From NCBI RefSeq assembly GCF_900105335.1, contig NZ_LT629770.1, positions 1,550,001 to 1,614,000 on the forward strand: a DNA stretch of 64,000 nt. Direction: 5' to 3'. Position numbers and translations under genes: made by a program. The stretch comes from Microbacterium paraoxydans. GTDB taxonomy: Bacteria; Actinomycetota; Actinomycetes; Actinomycetales; Microbacteriaceae. Below the pieces are notes generated by a model. It was given only the letters and a program-made list of their open reading frames with translations. It ran no database searches and was not told the origin of the DNA. Positions 25,606 to 35,827 of the stretch are shown piece after piece; the stretch's first letter is position 1; every line of letters starts with the position of its first letter.

Positions 25606-28600
25606 TCAGATGACGGAGGCGCTCCAGGGGTCGGGGTTTCCATAGCGGTGCGCGGTGATCGAGACGGACTGCTCGTGCACGAACGGAAGGAGCTCGATGC
25701 GGGCCGCCGCCGTCACCTCCGCGTCGTACGCCGCGAGGTCCGGGTCACCGCCGGTGGCCACCGCCAACGCGGAGCGCAGCGCCGCCACCGACTCCCGTCC
25801 GCCCACGAGCCGCACGCGCTCATGCCGCGGAAGCACCGGAACCCCCGCGTCTCCCGAGGACCCCTCGCCCTCGGCCACCTGCATCCGCTGGAGCCACTCG
25901 TCCTCCGTCTCCAGGAACACCACGGCGTCCAGGTCGCCCAGAGCATGCCGCACGCCCGCCGGAAGCCCGACCGGAGTGGACACCACGAAGCCTGCCCCCG
26001 CGCGCACGCCCGCGATCACGACCCGCAGCAGGTCGTGCAGGGCGGCGTCCTCGGTGGCGCGGATCTCCACGGGGACGGGCCGGTAGCGGAAGAGGTTGCG
26101 CTCGATCTCCAGCCGCGACACGTCCCGCACCCGCCCGAACTCCCGGTCCCAGGCCAACGCGTCCGACAAGGCCGACCGCCGGAGCCACTCGAAGGACTCG
26201 AACGGGAGGGACGGCTGCGCGGCCTCGATGAGCCCCGTGATCCGGGAGTCGAGCCCCCGCAGATGAAGGGTGCTCGACGCCGGGGACCCGTGCTGGGCGC
26301 GCCACGACCCGAGTCCGATGAGGTGGTTCGGCCCGCCCGGCTTGGCACCGGCCCCGACGGAGGAGCGCTTCCACCCGCCGAACGGCTGCCGCTGCACGAT
26401 CGCCCCCGTGGTGCCGCGGTTGACGTAGAGGTTCCCGGCCTGCACACGGTCGAGCCAGAAGGAGAGGTCGTCCGGGTCCTGCGTATGCAGCCCCGCGGTG
26501 AGGCCGTAGGCGACGGCGTTCTGCAGGTCGACGGCCTTGGCGAGGGTCGGGGCGTGCATGATCCCGAGGACCGGGCCGAAGAACTCCTCGGTGTGGAAGC
26601 GGGAGCCGGACTGCACGCCGACCCGCACGCCGGGGCGCCAGAGCCGTCCGCTGCCGTCGTCGGCGCGGTCGAGGGCGGGTTCGATGAGCCACCGCTCCTC
26701 GCCCTCCAGCTCGGAGAGGGCCCAGGCGAGCTTCCCCTCGGGTTTCTCGATCACCGGGCCCACCTCGGCGAGCGGATCCGAGGGCCAGCCGACCCGCAGC
26801 GAGCGGACCGCGTCGGCGAGCTGACGGGCGAAACGCTGCGAGCGCCCCACCGGCCCGACGAGGATCGCGAGCGACGCAGCGGAGCACTTCTGCCCCGCGT
26901 GCCCGAACGCGCTCTTCACGAGGTCGGCCACGGCGAGGTCGAGGTCGGCCGAGGGCGTGACGATCATGGCGTTCTTGCCGCTGGTCTCCGCGAGCAGGGG
27001 CAGGTCGGGACGCCAGGAGCGGAACAGCGCCGCGGTCTCCCACGACCCGGTGAGGATCACCCGGTCCACCGCCTCGTCCGTGATGAGGGCACGGCCGAGG
27101 TCGCCTTCCTCGATGTCGACAAGGGCGAGAGCCTCACGGGGAACGCCGCCGTCCCACAGGGCCTCCACGAGCACCGCCGCACACCGCCGCGCCTGCGGGG
27201 CGGGCTTCAGGACCACGCCGGAGCCCGCGGCGAGCGCCGCCAGCACGCCACCCGCGGGGATCGCGAGGGGGAAGTTCCACGGCGGCGCGACGACGGTCAC
27301 GCGGGCGGGGACGAACACGGCGCCGGAGATCGCATCGAGCTCACGGCAGGTCGCGGCGTAGTACCGGGCGAAGTCGACGGCCTCGCTCACCTCCACGTCG
27401 GCTTCGGCGAAGACCTTGCCGGTCTCCACGGCCGCGACCTCGATCAGCTCCCCACGCCGGGATTCGAGCGCCGCCGCCGCGCGCAGCAGCACCTCGGCGC
27501 GTTCGGCCGCAGGACGCGATCCCCACGCCGCCGCCGCACCCTGCACGCCGCGCACGATGCGTCCGAGGTCGTCGGCGTCGTCGACGCGGGCCGCGTCCAG
27601 GACCTCCGTCCCGACCGTCGAGTCCGCGAGCCGGGCGCGGATCCCCGCCGCCCACTCGCGGTTGGCGGGGAGGGCGAGATCCGTGTCGGCCGTGTTCTCG
27701 AAGCCCGGGGCGCCCCCGGTGTCCTCCCCGCGCTCGCGCGCCGCGTACACGGCGGTCTCGAGGTAGGCGCCGGTGTCGGCGTCGTCCGAGCCGCGCACGA
27801 TGCCGAGCACGGCCTTCGTGAGATCGGCCTCCGCGACCGGGCCGGCCGGCGCCGGCCGCACGGACTCGTGCACGGGCGCGAGGCGGTCCTGCGTGCGGCG
27901 CGGACCGAGGCCGAGGGCCGGGTCACCTGCCCGGTCGAGAGCGTCGAGGAAGCGGTCCGCCTCCCGGGCGAAGAGCGTCTCGTCGTCGTGCAGGTGGAAC
28001 GCCGCGGAGAGGAAGTTCTCGGACGACGCGTTCTCCTCCAGCCGCCGCACGAGGTAGCTGATGGCCACGTCGAACTCGGCGGGTGCGACGACCGGCACGT
28101 ACAGCAGCACCGGACCCACTTCCCGGGAGACCGCCTGCACCTGCCCCTGGGCCATGCCGAGCAGCATCTCGAACTCGACCGCGTCGCGGACGCCGCGCTC
28201 CCCGGCCAGCAGCCACGCGTGGGCGATGCCGAAGAGGTTGTGGCCGGCCACGCCGATCCGCACCGAGGCCGTGTGCTCGGGCTGCAGCGCCCAGTCCAGG
28301 CAGCGCAGGTAGTTGGCGTCGGTGTCGAGCTTCGTGTCGTAGGGTGCGGGCGTCCACCCGTGCAGCGTCGCCTCGACGTGCTCCATCGCGAGGTTCGCGC
28401 CCTTCACGAGGCGCACCTTGATGCGGGCTCCCCCGTGGATCACGCGGTCCTGCGCCCAGGCGGTGAGCTCCTGGAGGGCCGGGAGCGCGTCGGGCAGATA
28501 GGCCTGCAGCACGATCCCGGCCTCGAGTCCGGTAAGCCGCGGGTCCTCCAGGAGCCGCGTGAAGACGGCGATCGTGAGGTCGAGGTCGCGGTACTCCTCC

Positions 28601-29280
28601 ATGTCGAGGTTGATGAAGGTGCCGTCTGCCGCAGCCGTCACGTACAGCGGGAGCAGCCGCTCCACGACCCGGTCGACGACCTCGTCGAAGCCCCACATCG
28701 AGATGCGGCTGACGATCGCGGAGACCTTGACCGATACGTAGTCGACGTCCGGACGCCGGATGAGCTCGTGGATGCCGTCGAGCCGCCGCTGCGCCTCCGC
28801 CTCGCCCAGCACCGCCTCTCCGAGGAGGTTGAGGTTCAGGCGCGAGCCCGACTCCCGCAGCTTCTCGATCGCGGGTCCGAGCTTCGTCGGCCGCGCGTCC
28901 ACCACGAGGTGCCCCACCATCTCGCGCAGCGCCCGCCGCGCGAGGGGGACGACCGGGGTCGGCAGCACCGGGGCGACGCCGCCGCCGAGCCGCACGGCGG
29001 AGCGCAGGTACCACGGCAGGAACTCCGGCACGATGGGCGCGATCCGGCGCAGCTGGGCGGCCGCGGCGGTCAGGCTCTCCGGCCGCATCACGCCGTCGAC
29101 GAAGCCGAGGGTGAACGGCAGACCGTTGGCGTCGCGCAGGACCCCGGCGAGGCGTTCGGCGGCGGGGTCGACGTCGGCCGCGGCCGCCTCGATCACCCAG
29201 CGGCGCGCGAGCTCGACGGCCTGATCGGCGAGGGATGCGGACGCCCCCGCCTCCGCGGAGGATGACGACGACTCTGCCAT
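25606..29280 (-). CDS. putA: bifunctional proline dehydrogenase / glutamate-semialdehyde dehydrogenase
   Basis: A 1224-residue PutA. The FAD-dependent proline dehydrogenase barrel spans about residues 100-460. The NAD-dependent aldehyde dehydrogenase spans about 510-1000, with general-base Glu765 (A-E-T-S-G-K-N) and catalytic Cys799 (H-A-G-Q-K-C-S-A). A ~200-residue C-terminal region follows, as in long PutA forms. There is no N-terminal ribbon-helix-helix, so it does not repress its own gene. It oxidises proline to glutamate and can also take the semialdehyde produced by rocD. The start ATG 29280 is not overlapped by other genes. Confidence 0.95.
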   Translation of the reverse strand: MAESSSSSAEAGASASLADQAVELARRWVIEAAAADVDPAAERLAGVLRDANGLPFTLGFVDGVMRPESLTAAAAQLRRIAPIVPEFLPWYLRSAVRLGGGVAPVLPTPVVPLARRALREMVGHLVVDARPTKLGPAIEKLRESGSRLNLNLLGEAVLGEAEAQRRLDGIHELIRRPDVDYVSVKVSAIVSRISMWGFDEVVDRVVERLLPLYVTAAADGTFINLDMEEYRDLDLTIAVFTRLLEDPRLTGLEAGIVLQAYLPDALPALQELTAWAQDRVIHGGARIKVRLVKGANLAMEHVEATLHGWTPAPYDTKLDTDANYLRCLDWALQPEHTASVRIGVAGHNLFGIAHAWLLAGERGVRDAVEFEMLLGMAQGQVQAVSREVGPVLLYVPVVAPAEFDVAISYLVRRLEENASSENFLSAAFHLHDDETLFAREADRFLDALDRAGDPALGLGPRRTQDRLAPVHESVRPAPAGPVAEADLTKAVLGIVRGSDDADTGAYLETAVYAARERGEDTGGAPGFENTADTDLALPANREWAAGIRARLADSTVGTEVLDAARVDDADDLGRIVRGVQGAAAAWGSRPAAERAEVLLRAAAALESRRGELIEVAAVETGKVFAEADVEVSEAVDFARYYAATCRELDAISGAVFVPARVTVVAPPWNFPLAIPAGGVLAALAAGSGVVLKPAPQARRCAAVLVEALWDGGVPREALALVDIEEGDLGRALITDEAVDRVILTGSWETAALFRSWRPDLPLLAETSGKNAMIVTPSADLDLAVADLVKSAFGHAGQKCSAASLAILVGPVGRSQRFARQLADAVRSLRVGWPSDPLAEVGPVIEKPEGKLAWALSELEGEERWLIEPALDRADDGSGRLWRPGVRVGVQSGSRFHTEEFFGPVLGIMHAPTLAKAVDLQNAVAYGLTAGLHTQDPDDLSFWLDRVQAGNLYVNRGTTGAIVQRQPFGGWKRSSVGAGAKPGGPNHLIGLGSWRAQHGSPASSTLHLRGLDSRITGLIEAAQPSLPFESFEWLRRSALSDALAWDREFGRVRDVSRLEIERNLFRYRPVPVEIRATEDAALHDLLRVVIAGVRAGAGFVVSTPVGLPAGVRHALGDLDAVVFLETEDEWLQRMQVAEGEGSSGDAGVPVLPRHERVRLVGGRESVAALRSALAVATGGDPDLAAYDAEVTAAARIELLPFVHEQSVSITAHRYGNPDPWSASVI

Positions 29281-29344
29281 GTGACCACCCTAGGTCTCCG
29301 GTCGCGGAATCCCGGGGTGCCCGACCGGGCGGGCCGCAGTCGGG

Positions 29345-29905
29345 TCAGTTCCAGATGCTGGGGGCAGGGGTGCGCACGGGAGGCAGGGCGGACGCGGCGG
29401 CCCAGTCGTGCACCCACGCGTCGATCTCGGGCACACCGTCGGGCTTGCCCACCGCGGCGAACAGATCCTCGTTGCTGACCGTGCCGCCGGACCGGCGCAG
29501 CACGCGGGCCCGCACGATGGCCCGGGCGTAGACCTCGCCGCCGACCACGGCCCGGTGCTCCAGGAACAGGGCCTTCTCGTCGTGCCCGATGAAGCGGGAC
29601 TGCACCTCGAACCGCTGCCAGAGCTGGAGCGACTTGCGGAAGGTGATGGTCTCGCTGGAGACCACCGCGTACCAGCCCTGCTCCTTCATCACGTCGAACA
29701 GCCCCGTGCGGATGAGGTGGTCCCAGCGGCCGAGGTCGAACAGCGACAGGTACCGGCCGTTGTTCATGTGGCGGAGGATGTCGAGGTCCGTGGGCAGGGT
29801 AGTGACGGTGACGGTGCCGACGGCGGTCGGGTCGAGGGTCTTCCCCTGCCGCACGCGGCGACGCGCACCGAGGATCACGAGGAGGGTCCGCCAGATCACA
29901 TTCAC
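29345..29905 (-). CDS. acyl-CoA thioesterase-like hotdog protein
   Basis: A 186-residue 4HBT-type protein. The segment D-I-L-R-H-M-N-N-G-R-Y-L-S is the typical 'HMNNGRY' block of actinobacterial thioesterase homologues related to THEM6. An N-terminal hydrophobic stretch (V-I-W-R-T-L-L-V-I-L-G) may anchor it. I placed the start at GTG 29905 because TACGAT (29919-29914, minus strand) lies 8 nt upstream, giving a leaderless transcript; the frame itself is open 36 codons further. The substrate is unknown. Confidence 0.78.
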   Translation of the reverse strand: MNVIWRTLLVILGARRRVRQGKTLDPTAVGTVTVTTLPTDLDILRHMNNGRYLSLFDLGRWDHLIRTGLFDVMKEQGWYAVVSSETITFRKSLQLWQRFEVQSRFIGHDEKALFLEHRAVVGGEVYARAIVRARVLRRSGGTVSNEDLFAAVGKPDGVPEIDAWVHDWAAASALPPVRTPAPSIWN

Positions 29906-30023
29906 GAGCACTGATCGTAGCCATCCGCGCACGACGGTCGAACTTCGTTGTCCGATTCCTCCATGCCCCCGGTGGCCCTCTCGGCGGCCGTCACCCCGAT
30001 TTCCGATTTCCACGGACCCGCCG

Positions 30024-30029
30024 TAGAGT
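30024..30029 (+). promoter_or_regulatory. -10 box of the GNAT gene at 30036
   Basis: TAGAGT ends 6 nt before the ATG, with TTCCGA (30001-30006) 17 bp further upstream as a possible -35. The mRNA would begin at the start codon. Confidence 0.5.
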
Positions 30030-30035
30030 CACCGC

Positions 30036-30545
30036 ATGAGCGCCGAAGCCCAGCCCGAAGTCATCGTCCGTCCGGTCCGTGATGTGGATGCGGAAGCCCT
30101 CGGTCGCGTGCATGCGCAGTGCTGGCACGAGACCTACGATCACCTCATCAGCAAGGCGGCGCTGGAGAAGGTCTCGCCCCGCCGTATGGCCGAGCTGTGG
30201 ACGCACTGGGCCTCGCAGGGTCCCGACTTCAAGATGAACGCGGCGCTCGTCGACGGCGAGATCGTCGGCTTCGTCGGCTCGGGTCCCGCCCGCGACAAGG
30301 ACGCCCCGGCGTTCCGCGAGCTGTACTTCATCTACCTGCTCGACGCATACCACTCGACGGGCATCGGACAGAAGCTCTTCGACGCGGCCGTCGAGAAGGA
30401 CGAGCCGCTCTACCTCTGGGTCGCCGAGGACAACCCCCGCGCGCACCGGTTCTACACGCGCAACGGGTTCCACCTCGACGGCGCCGCGCACACCGAGCCG
30501 TTCCTGGGCGAGACGCTCACCGAGGTCCGCTTCGTGCGCCCCTGA
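30036..30545 (+). CDS. GNAT-family N-acetyltransferase
   Basis: A 169-residue GNAT protein. The N-terminal V-R-P-V-R-D-V-D-A-E-A-L-G-R-V-H-A-Q-C-W, the acetyl-CoA-binding strand L-Y-F-I-Y-L-L-D-A-Y-H-S-T-G-I-G-Q-K and the L-Y-L-W-V-A-E-D-N-P-R-A block are all present. It shares the general plan of the GNAT at 9259 and may be a paralogue. Substrate unknown. A strong palindromic terminator follows the stop by 14 nt. Confidence 0.87.
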   Translation: MSAEAQPEVIVRPVRDVDAEALGRVHAQCWHETYDHLISKAALEKVSPRRMAELWTHWASQGPDFKMNAALVDGEIVGFVGSGPARDKDAPAFRELYFIYLLDAYHSTGIGQKLFDAAVEKDEPLYLWVAEDNPRAHRFYTRNGFHLDGAAHTEPFLGETLTEVRFVRP

Positions 30546-30558
30546 CCCTCGTCCTCAC

Positions 30559-30590
30559 CGGAAGGGCCGCCCCGCGGGGCGGCCCTTCCG
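30559..30590. terminator. 32-bp perfect palindrome, convergent terminator
   Basis: CGGAAGGGCCGCCCCG and its exact reverse complement meet at 30574/30575, giving a 16-bp GC-rich stem, followed on the + strand by TCTGTCT. It separates the GNAT gene (+) from the thiolase (-, ends 30597) and can serve both. Confidence 0.75.
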
Positions 30591-30596
30591 TCTGTC

Positions 30597-31748
30597 TCAG
30601 AGGCGTTCGATGATCGTGACGTTCGCGACGCCGCCGCCCTCGCACATCGTCTGCAGGCCGTACCGGCCACCGGTGCGCTCCAGCTCGTTGAGCAGGGTCG
30701 CGAGGATGCGGGTGCCGGTCGCGCCGATCGGGTGTCCCAGCGCGATGCCGCCGCCGTTGACGTTCACCTTCTCGTGCGGCGCACCGGTCTCGCGCATCCA
30801 GGCGAGCACGACCGAGGCGAACGCCTCGTTGACCTCGAACAGGTCGATGTCCTCGATCCGGAGCCCTGTGCGCTCCAACGCGTGCCTGGTGGCCTGGATC
30901 GGCGCGGTGAGCATGAGCACGGGGTCGTCGCCGCGGACGGAGACGTGGTGGATGCGAGCGCGCGGGGTGAGGCCGTGCTCCTGCACCGCCCGCGCACTGG
31001 CGATGAGCACAGCACTCGACGCATCGCTGATCTGCGACGCGACCGCGGCGGTGATCCGCCCGCCGGGCGCGAGCGGCGGCAGGCCGGCCATGCGTTCGAG
31101 GCTGGTGTCCCGGCGCACGCCCTCGTCGTCATCGAGCCCGGCGAGCGGCGCGATCTCCGCCGCGAAGCGCCCCTCGTCCTGGGCGACGGCCGCCCGGCGG
31201 TGGCTCTCCAGTGCGTATTGCTCCATCTCCTCCCGTGAGATGTCCCACCGCTCGGCGATGAGCTCCGCACCCCGGAACTGCGAGATCTCCTGGTCGCCGT
31301 ACCGCTCCTGCCATCCGGGCGACTCGGCGTACGGCGTCGTGAAGCCGTACTCCCGGCCGACGGTCGCGGCCGCGGTGAGCGGGATCCGCGACATGTTCTG
31401 CAGCCCGCCGGCGATCACGAGGTCGCTGGTGCCGCTGAGCACCGCCTGCGTGGCGAAGTGCACGGCCTGCTGACTGGATCCGCACTGGCGGTCGATCGTC
31501 ACGCCGGGCACGTGCTCCGGGAAGTCGGCGACGAGCAGCGCGGTGCGGGCGACGTTCCCGGCCTGCCCGCCGATCGCATCGATGGCTCCGAGGATCACGT
31601 CGTCCACGGCGCCGGGGTCGATGCCGGTCCTGTCGACGAGGGCCCGCAGGCTGTGCGCGCCGAGGTCGGCGGGGTGGATCTCCGCGAGAGCGCCGCCTCG
31701 GCGTCCGACCGGCGAACGGACCGCGTCGACGATGTAGGCCTCTGCCAT
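30597..31748 (-). CDS. acetyl-CoA acyltransferase (thiolase)
   Basis: A 383-residue thiolase. The acyl-accepting Cys89 is in [10 protein letters not shown], the G-H-P-I-G-A-T-G His motif is present, and the second catalytic Cys lies in C-E-G-G-G. It cleaves 3-ketoacyl-CoA in beta-oxidation. GGAGAGGGAGA precedes ATG 31748. It is the last gene of the etfB-etfA-cytochrome b-ASCH-thiolase cluster (gaps of 1, 2, 3 and 13 nt), which ties it to electron transfer from acyl-CoA dehydrogenases. Confidence 0.93.
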   Translation of the reverse strand: MAEAYIVDAVRSPVGRRGGALAEIHPADLGAHSLRALVDRTGIDPGAVDDVILGAIDAIGGQAGNVARTALLVADFPEHVPGVTIDRQCGSSQQAVHFATQAVLSGTSDLVIAGGLQNMSRIPLTAAATVGREYGFTTPYAESPGWQERYGDQEISQFRGAELIAERWDISREEMEQYALESHRRAAVAQDEGRFAAEIAPLAGLDDDEGVRRDTSLERMAGLPPLAPGGRITAAVASQISDASSAVLIASARAVQEHGLTPRARIHHVSVRGDDPVLMLTAPIQATRHALERTGLRIEDIDLFEVNEAFASVVLAWMRETGAPHEKVNVNGGGIALGHPIGATGTRILATLLNELERTGGRYGLQTMCEGGGVANVTIIERL

Positions 31749-31761
31749 GATCTCCCTCTCC

Positions 31762-32235
31762 TCAGTCCTCCGCGCCGGCCGGCAGGAGCAGCCGGAAGCG
31801 CTCGCACAGCACCGGCATGTCAGGGGCGTAGCCGCGCGGGTTCTCGGAGTGGGTGCGCCAGTAGCGCTCGTGCACCTCGCGCCAGTGCGCCAGGGTGCGG
31901 TCCCCCTCCCCCTCGGCGAAGGCGTGCGCCGCGTCGACCTCGTCGAAAGGCACGATGTCGATCGCCGTGGTCTCGATCACGGCACGCGGGGCGCCGGTTC
32001 CGTCGAGGATGATGCTGAGCTCGCCGACGGTCGGCAGCGGATCCCCCGTCTCCTCGTAGTCCCAGACGGAGGACGCCGTGCCCACCTTGATGCCGCGGAG
32101 CACGAGCTCCAGGAGCTCGTCGGCGTGCTCCGGCGTCGCGCCGAAACCCCACGCCTCGGGAAGAGCCTCAGGCAGGTGCGGAAGCGCGATGCGGGCCTCG
32201 CGCCAGTAGTCCTCGATGGCGGTGCGGTCGGTCAT
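31762..32235 (-). CDS. ASCH-domain protein
   Basis: A 157-residue ASCH (PUA-like) protein. The motif [13 protein letters not shown], followed by [13 protein letters not shown], is characteristic, and a later [10 protein letters not shown] sits at the usual place. Some ASCH proteins cleave RNA or deacylate modified nucleosides; the function here is unknown. Its place between cytochrome b and thiolase (3 and 13 nt gaps) may be incidental. Confidence 0.85.
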   Translation of the reverse strand: MTDRTAIEDYWREARIALPHLPEALPEAWGFGATPEHADELLELVLRGIKVGTASSVWDYEETGDPLPTVGELSIILDGTGAPRAVIETTAIDIVPFDEVDAAHAFAEGEGDRTLAHWREVHERYWRTHSENPRGYAPDMPVLCERFRLLLPAGAED

Positions 32236-32238
32236 GGA

Positions 32239-33900
32239 TCAGCGCCCCGAGACCTTGCCGAACGCCTTCGCGATCGGCGCGAGCACGAGCGGGCGCGCCG
32301 CGACCCACGCGATCGCGATCACGACGAGCGAGGCGATGAACACCCAGAACCCCGTCCACGTCGCGGCATCCTGGGCGGCGAACATGTGGTTGAGGTTGCG
32401 CAGGAAGCCGGTCAGCATCACGAGCGCGACGTGCGCGATGATGAACGCCACGAAGTAGAGCATCACCGGGAAGTGCAGGGCGCGCGCCCACTCCACCGGG
32501 TACGCCTTCGACAGGCGCTCCGCCTTCTTGGGCCAGAGCCCCGACATGCGGAACCCGGTGACGGCGGCGAGCGGTGCCGCGAGGAAGACGGTGACGAAGT
32601 AGGCGAGCTGCTGCAGGCTGTTGTAGTTGTTCCAGCCGTTCTCGTGCGGCCAGTCGAACGAGATGTACTGCAGCGCCGCCGACAGCGCGTTCGGGAAGAC
32701 CTCCCAGCTCGTCGGCACGATCCGCACCCAGTGCCCCGTGGCGAACAGCAGCACCACGAAGATCACGCCGTTCAGCAGCCACAGGATGTCGAGCGCCTGA
32801 TGGAACCAGAGGTTCAGGCTGATCTTGCCCTTCGGGTTGTTCCGCGGCGTCCAGAACACGCTCGGACGCTTCTCGGTGCGCACCTGCAGCCCCGAGCGGA
32901 TGATCAGCACGATCAGGAACATGTTGAAGAAGTGCGCCCAGTTGACCCACGGCGCGAAGCCGGGCTCGACCGGGATCGGCGACTCGTACTCGCCCGGGAA
33001 GGCTGCCAGGAAGTCCTGCATGAACGGGAGGCTCAGCAGCGTGCGGACGAGAGCCACGGCCGCGGCCGCGAGCACGCCGAGAGCGGCGGCGCCGAACAGC
33101 ACCGCGATCGCCTGGGTCCAGGTCGGGCGCCGGCGAGCGGGCGGGGTGGTCGAGGCGGCGGCCGGGAGGTGTCGGGGGGCACGACCGTTCCAGACCGTGC
33201 GGGTCCAGGGCAGCGGTGTGCTGATGTCGGCGGCCGGGGCGAGCGCGGTGCCGGGGATGGCGGGCTCCGCCGTCGCGGGTGCCGCGGCCGGAGCCGGAGT
33301 CTCCGCGATCGCGGGGGCGTCCGCCGCCACGGCCGAGGAGGTGTCGGCGGTCGCCCGTGCGGGCACGGTCCCCGCGGGCGGCCAGGGCTCGCCGCCCGGG
33401 ACACGGGGCAGTCCACGACGGACGCTCTCGCCTCCGGCGGGCGACGCAGCGGCGGGCGTCGCCGCAGGCGCCGAGGCCGTCGCGGCGGCAGCCTGCTCGG
33501 CAGCAGGCGCAGCGGCAGCGGCAGCAGCAGCGGCAGCAGCGGCAGCGGACGGCGCGGCCGCCCCCGGAAGCGCGGCGGGTGGGGACGGGGCCGTCGGCGC
33601 AGCTCCGACCGCGGGCGGCGGCCAGGGATCGCCGCCGGGCACGCGCGAAAGGCCCCGACGGAGGGCCGGACGCGGTGCGGCGTCCTCCGACAGCGAGGGG
33701 GTCGCGACAGCGGCCTCGACCTCGGCGGCCCCGCGCTCGATGCGCTCCGTCGTCGCGGACACCGGCGCCTCGACGGCGGCCACCTCGGCCACGGCGGCCA
33801 CCTCGACGGCATCGACCGCATCGACGGTCACGTCGGCGGGCGGCCACGGCTCGCCGCCCGGCACCCGCGGAAGCCCGCGGCGCAGCACCCGCGTCGCCAT
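32239..33900 (-). CDS. cytochrome b/b6-domain membrane protein with three N-terminal [10 protein letters not shown] repeats
   Basis: A 553-residue protein. The C-terminal half (about 260-553) has about six membrane segments and His residues within them ([28 protein letters not shown]), suitable as b-type haem ligands as in the cytochrome b561/Ni-hydrogenase group. The N-terminal ~230 residues are Ala/Pro-rich linkers carrying the peptide [15 protein letters not shown] three times (residues ~7-21, 81-95, 162-176). It sits 2 nt from etfA, which suggests that it takes electrons from ETF or passes them to the quinone pool. Confidence 0.8.
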   Translation of the reverse strand: MATRVLRRGLPRVPGGEPWPPADVTVDAVDAVEVAAVAEVAAVEAPVSATTERIERGAAEVEAAVATPSLSEDAAPRPALRRGLSRVPGGDPWPPPAVGAAPTAPSPPAALPGAAAPSAAAAAAAAAAAAAPAAEQAAAATASAPAATPAAASPAGGESVRRGLPRVPGGEPWPPAGTVPARATADTSSAVAADAPAIAETPAPAAAPATAEPAIPGTALAPAADISTPLPWTRTVWNGRAPRHLPAAASTTPPARRRPTWTQAIAVLFGAAALGVLAAAAVALVRTLLSLPFMQDFLAAFPGEYESPIPVEPGFAPWVNWAHFFNMFLIVLIIRSGLQVRTEKRPSVFWTPRNNPKGKISLNLWFHQALDILWLLNGVIFVVLLFATGHWVRIVPTSWEVFPNALSAALQYISFDWPHENGWNNYNSLQQLAYFVTVFLAAPLAAVTGFRMSGLWPKKAERLSKAYPVEWARALHFPVMLYFVAFIIAHVALVMLTGFLRNLNHMFAAQDAATWTGFWVFIASLVVIAIAWVAARPLVLAPIAKAFGKVSGR

Positions 33901-33902
33901 GA

Positions 33903-34874
33903 CTACTTCTTCCGCGCCTCAAGCGCGGCGATCACCTGCGGGACGATCGCGAACACGTCGCCGACGATGCCGAAGTCGGCGACGTCGAAGATGGGCGCCT
34001 CCGGGTCCTTGTTGATCGCCACGATGTTCTTCGACGTCTGCATGCCGGCGCGATGCTGGATCGCGCCGGAGATCCCGAGCGCGACGTAGAGCTGCGGCGA
34101 CACCGAGACCCCGGTCTGCCCGACCTGGTGGGACTGCGGGATGTAGCCCGCATCGACTGCGGCGCGCGACGCGCCGACCGCGGCCCCGAGGGCATCGGCG
34201 AGCTCCTCCACGAGCACGAACTTCTCCTTCGAGGCGAGACCGCGGCCGCCGGAGACCACGCGGGTCGCTCCGCGCAGCTCGGGCCGGGACGAGGTGGCCT
34301 CGACCGTCTCGACGGGCCCCGCCGTCGCGGCGACCGCTCCGGACGGAGTGACCGCGAGCTGTTCGACCTGCGGGGAGGCGACCGCCTCGGCCCTGGCCTC
34401 CACCGCACCCTGGCGCACCGTGACGACGAGCGTGCCGTACGTCGCGGCCGCGTCGACGAGGTACGCCCCGCCGTAGACCGAGTGGTGGGCGACGATGCCC
34501 TCGTCGTCACGGGAGACCCCGACCGCATCCACGGCGAGAGCACTCTTCGTCCGCACCGCGAACCGCCCGGCGACATCGCGGCCGGAGATCGAGTTCGAGA
34601 TGAGGACGGCCGCGGGCTGCACCTGCGCGGCGGCGGCCTGCAACGCGTCCAAGATCGGGACCGTCAGCGCGGACGGGTCGCCGTCGGCCGTGAGCACGAC
34701 CGCGGCTCCGGCCTCCGCGGCCGTGGCGACCGCCGCCTCGGAACCACCGACGATCACCGCTACCGGTGTGCCGATGCCTGCCGCCGCGCCGAGGAGTCCG
34801 GCGGTGCTGCTGGCGAGTGCACCGGACGGGTCGACGTCGAGGAGCACGAGGATCGGGTTCTCGGGGTACGCCAT
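33903..34874 (-). CDS. etfA: electron transfer flavoprotein alpha subunit
   Basis: A 323-residue protein. The C-terminal FAD domain contains [10 protein letters not shown], the [11 protein letters not shown] loop and the [11 protein letters not shown] signature. It pairs with EtfB to accept electrons from acyl-CoA dehydrogenases. ATG 34874 follows the etfB stop by 1 nt, and the cytochrome b gene follows 2 nt later. Confidence 0.95.
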   Translation of the reverse strand: MAYPENPILVLLDVDPSGALASSTAGLLGAAAGIGTPVAVIVGGSEAAVATAAEAGAAVVLTADGDPSALTVPILDALQAAAAQVQPAAVLISNSISGRDVAGRFAVRTKSALAVDAVGVSRDDEGIVAHHSVYGGAYLVDAAATYGTLVVTVRQGAVEARAEAVASPQVEQLAVTPSGAVAATAGPVETVEATSSRPELRGATRVVSGGRGLASKEKFVLVEELADALGAAVGASRAAVDAGYIPQSHQVGQTGVSVSPQLYVALGISGAIQHRAGMQTSKNIVAINKDPEAPIFDVADFGIVGDVFAIVPQVIAALEARKK

Positions 34875-34875
34875 G

Positions 34876-35652
34876 TCACACCAGCCTGTTCTGCACGAGG
34901 AACTCGACGAGCTTCTCGGCGGCATCGCCCTCGTCGGTGATCTTGACCCCGGCCGCCCGCGGAGGCTTCTCGGAGACCGCGGTCATGATGGTGCGCGGAG
35001 CGAGCGCCGGGTCGGCCGACACGTCGAGGTCGGCGAGGGACAGCACCTCCAGCGGCTTCTTCTTCGCCGCCATGATGCCCTTGAAGTTCGGGAACCGGGC
35101 GTCCGGGAGCGCCTCGGTGATGGAGATCACGGCGGGCAGCGGCGCGGTGACCTGCTGGTTGCCCGCGTCGGCACCCCGGGTACCGGAGACGCCCTCGGCG
35201 GTGATCTCGACCGCGGTGAGGGCGGTGGCCTGCGCCCAGCCGAGGTGCTCGGCGAGCATGGCGGGGAGGACGCCGCCGGCACCGTCGGTGGACAGGTTGC
35301 CGGTGATGACGAGGTCGGGGGCGCCGCGGCGGATCGCGGCGGCGAGCACCTCGGCGGTGAGGCCCAGGTCGGCACCGACGAGCTGCTCGTCGACGATGTG
35401 CACGGCTGACCCGGCACCGATCGCGAGGGCGCGTCGCACGGAGGCGGTCGCGCTCTCCGGCGCCATCGTGAGGGCCACGACCTCGGTGCCCTCGTTCTTG
35501 TCGGCGTGGGCCAGGGCGACCTCGAGGGCCCGTTCCGTGATCTCGTCGAGGACCACATCCCCCGCGCCGCGTTCGGCGAGTCCGGTCTCGAGATTCAACG
35601 TGCGATCGCCATAGGTGTCCGGCACCTCTTTGACCAGGACGAAGATCTTCAT
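34876..35652 (-). CDS. etfB: electron transfer flavoprotein beta subunit
   Basis: A 258-residue EtfB with the N-terminal [13 protein letters not shown] and the late M-A-A-K-K-K-P-L-E recognition-loop region. The [12 protein letters not shown] block fits the nucleotide-binding part. ATG 35652 follows a GTGAGGAG Shine-Dalgarno. It heads the five-gene cluster ending with thiolase. A TGTATACATA site lies 99 bp upstream. Confidence 0.95.
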   Translation of the reverse strand: MKIFVLVKEVPDTYGDRTLNLETGLAERGAGDVVLDEITERALEVALAHADKNEGTEVVALTMAPESATASVRRALAIGAGSAVHIVDEQLVGADLGLTAEVLAAAIRRGAPDLVITGNLSTDGAGGVLPAMLAEHLGWAQATALTAVEITAEGVSGTRGADAGNQQVTAPLPAVISITEALPDARFPNFKGIMAAKKKPLEVLSLADLDVSADPALAPRTIMTAVSEKPPRAAGVKITDEGDAAEKLVEFLVQNRLV

Positions 35653-35750
35653 CGAATGCTCCTCACGACACGCTGAGTCTATCCGCACGGTCTTCTATGT
35701 AGCCAAAGGCGGAGGGATCCGCAGGTGGTACCCCCGATTTCGGCCGCGAA

Positions 35751-35760
35751 TGTATACATA
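35751..35760. promoter_or_regulatory. TGTATACATA site between etfB and a MarR gene
   Basis: The decamer is identical to the one at 50040-50049 in front of the GntR-prpD gene, and nearly identical to 50094-50103. It fits the GT-n-AC pattern of FadR-type GntR operators. It could belong to the etf operon or simply be a -10 region. Confidence 0.45.
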
Positions 35761-35827
35761 GTCGACAGTCGGGCCCCGCGGCTCGCCGCTGACAGCCGGG
35801 GGCGGCCTCCCCCGGTACCGTAGAGAC

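Noticed and set aside
25072..29265. A very long open frame opposite putA (about 1400 codons)
   Set aside because: It lies antisense to a complete PutA with intact catalytic residues, has no Shine-Dalgarno or family signature, and has the composition expected of a high-GC shadow frame.
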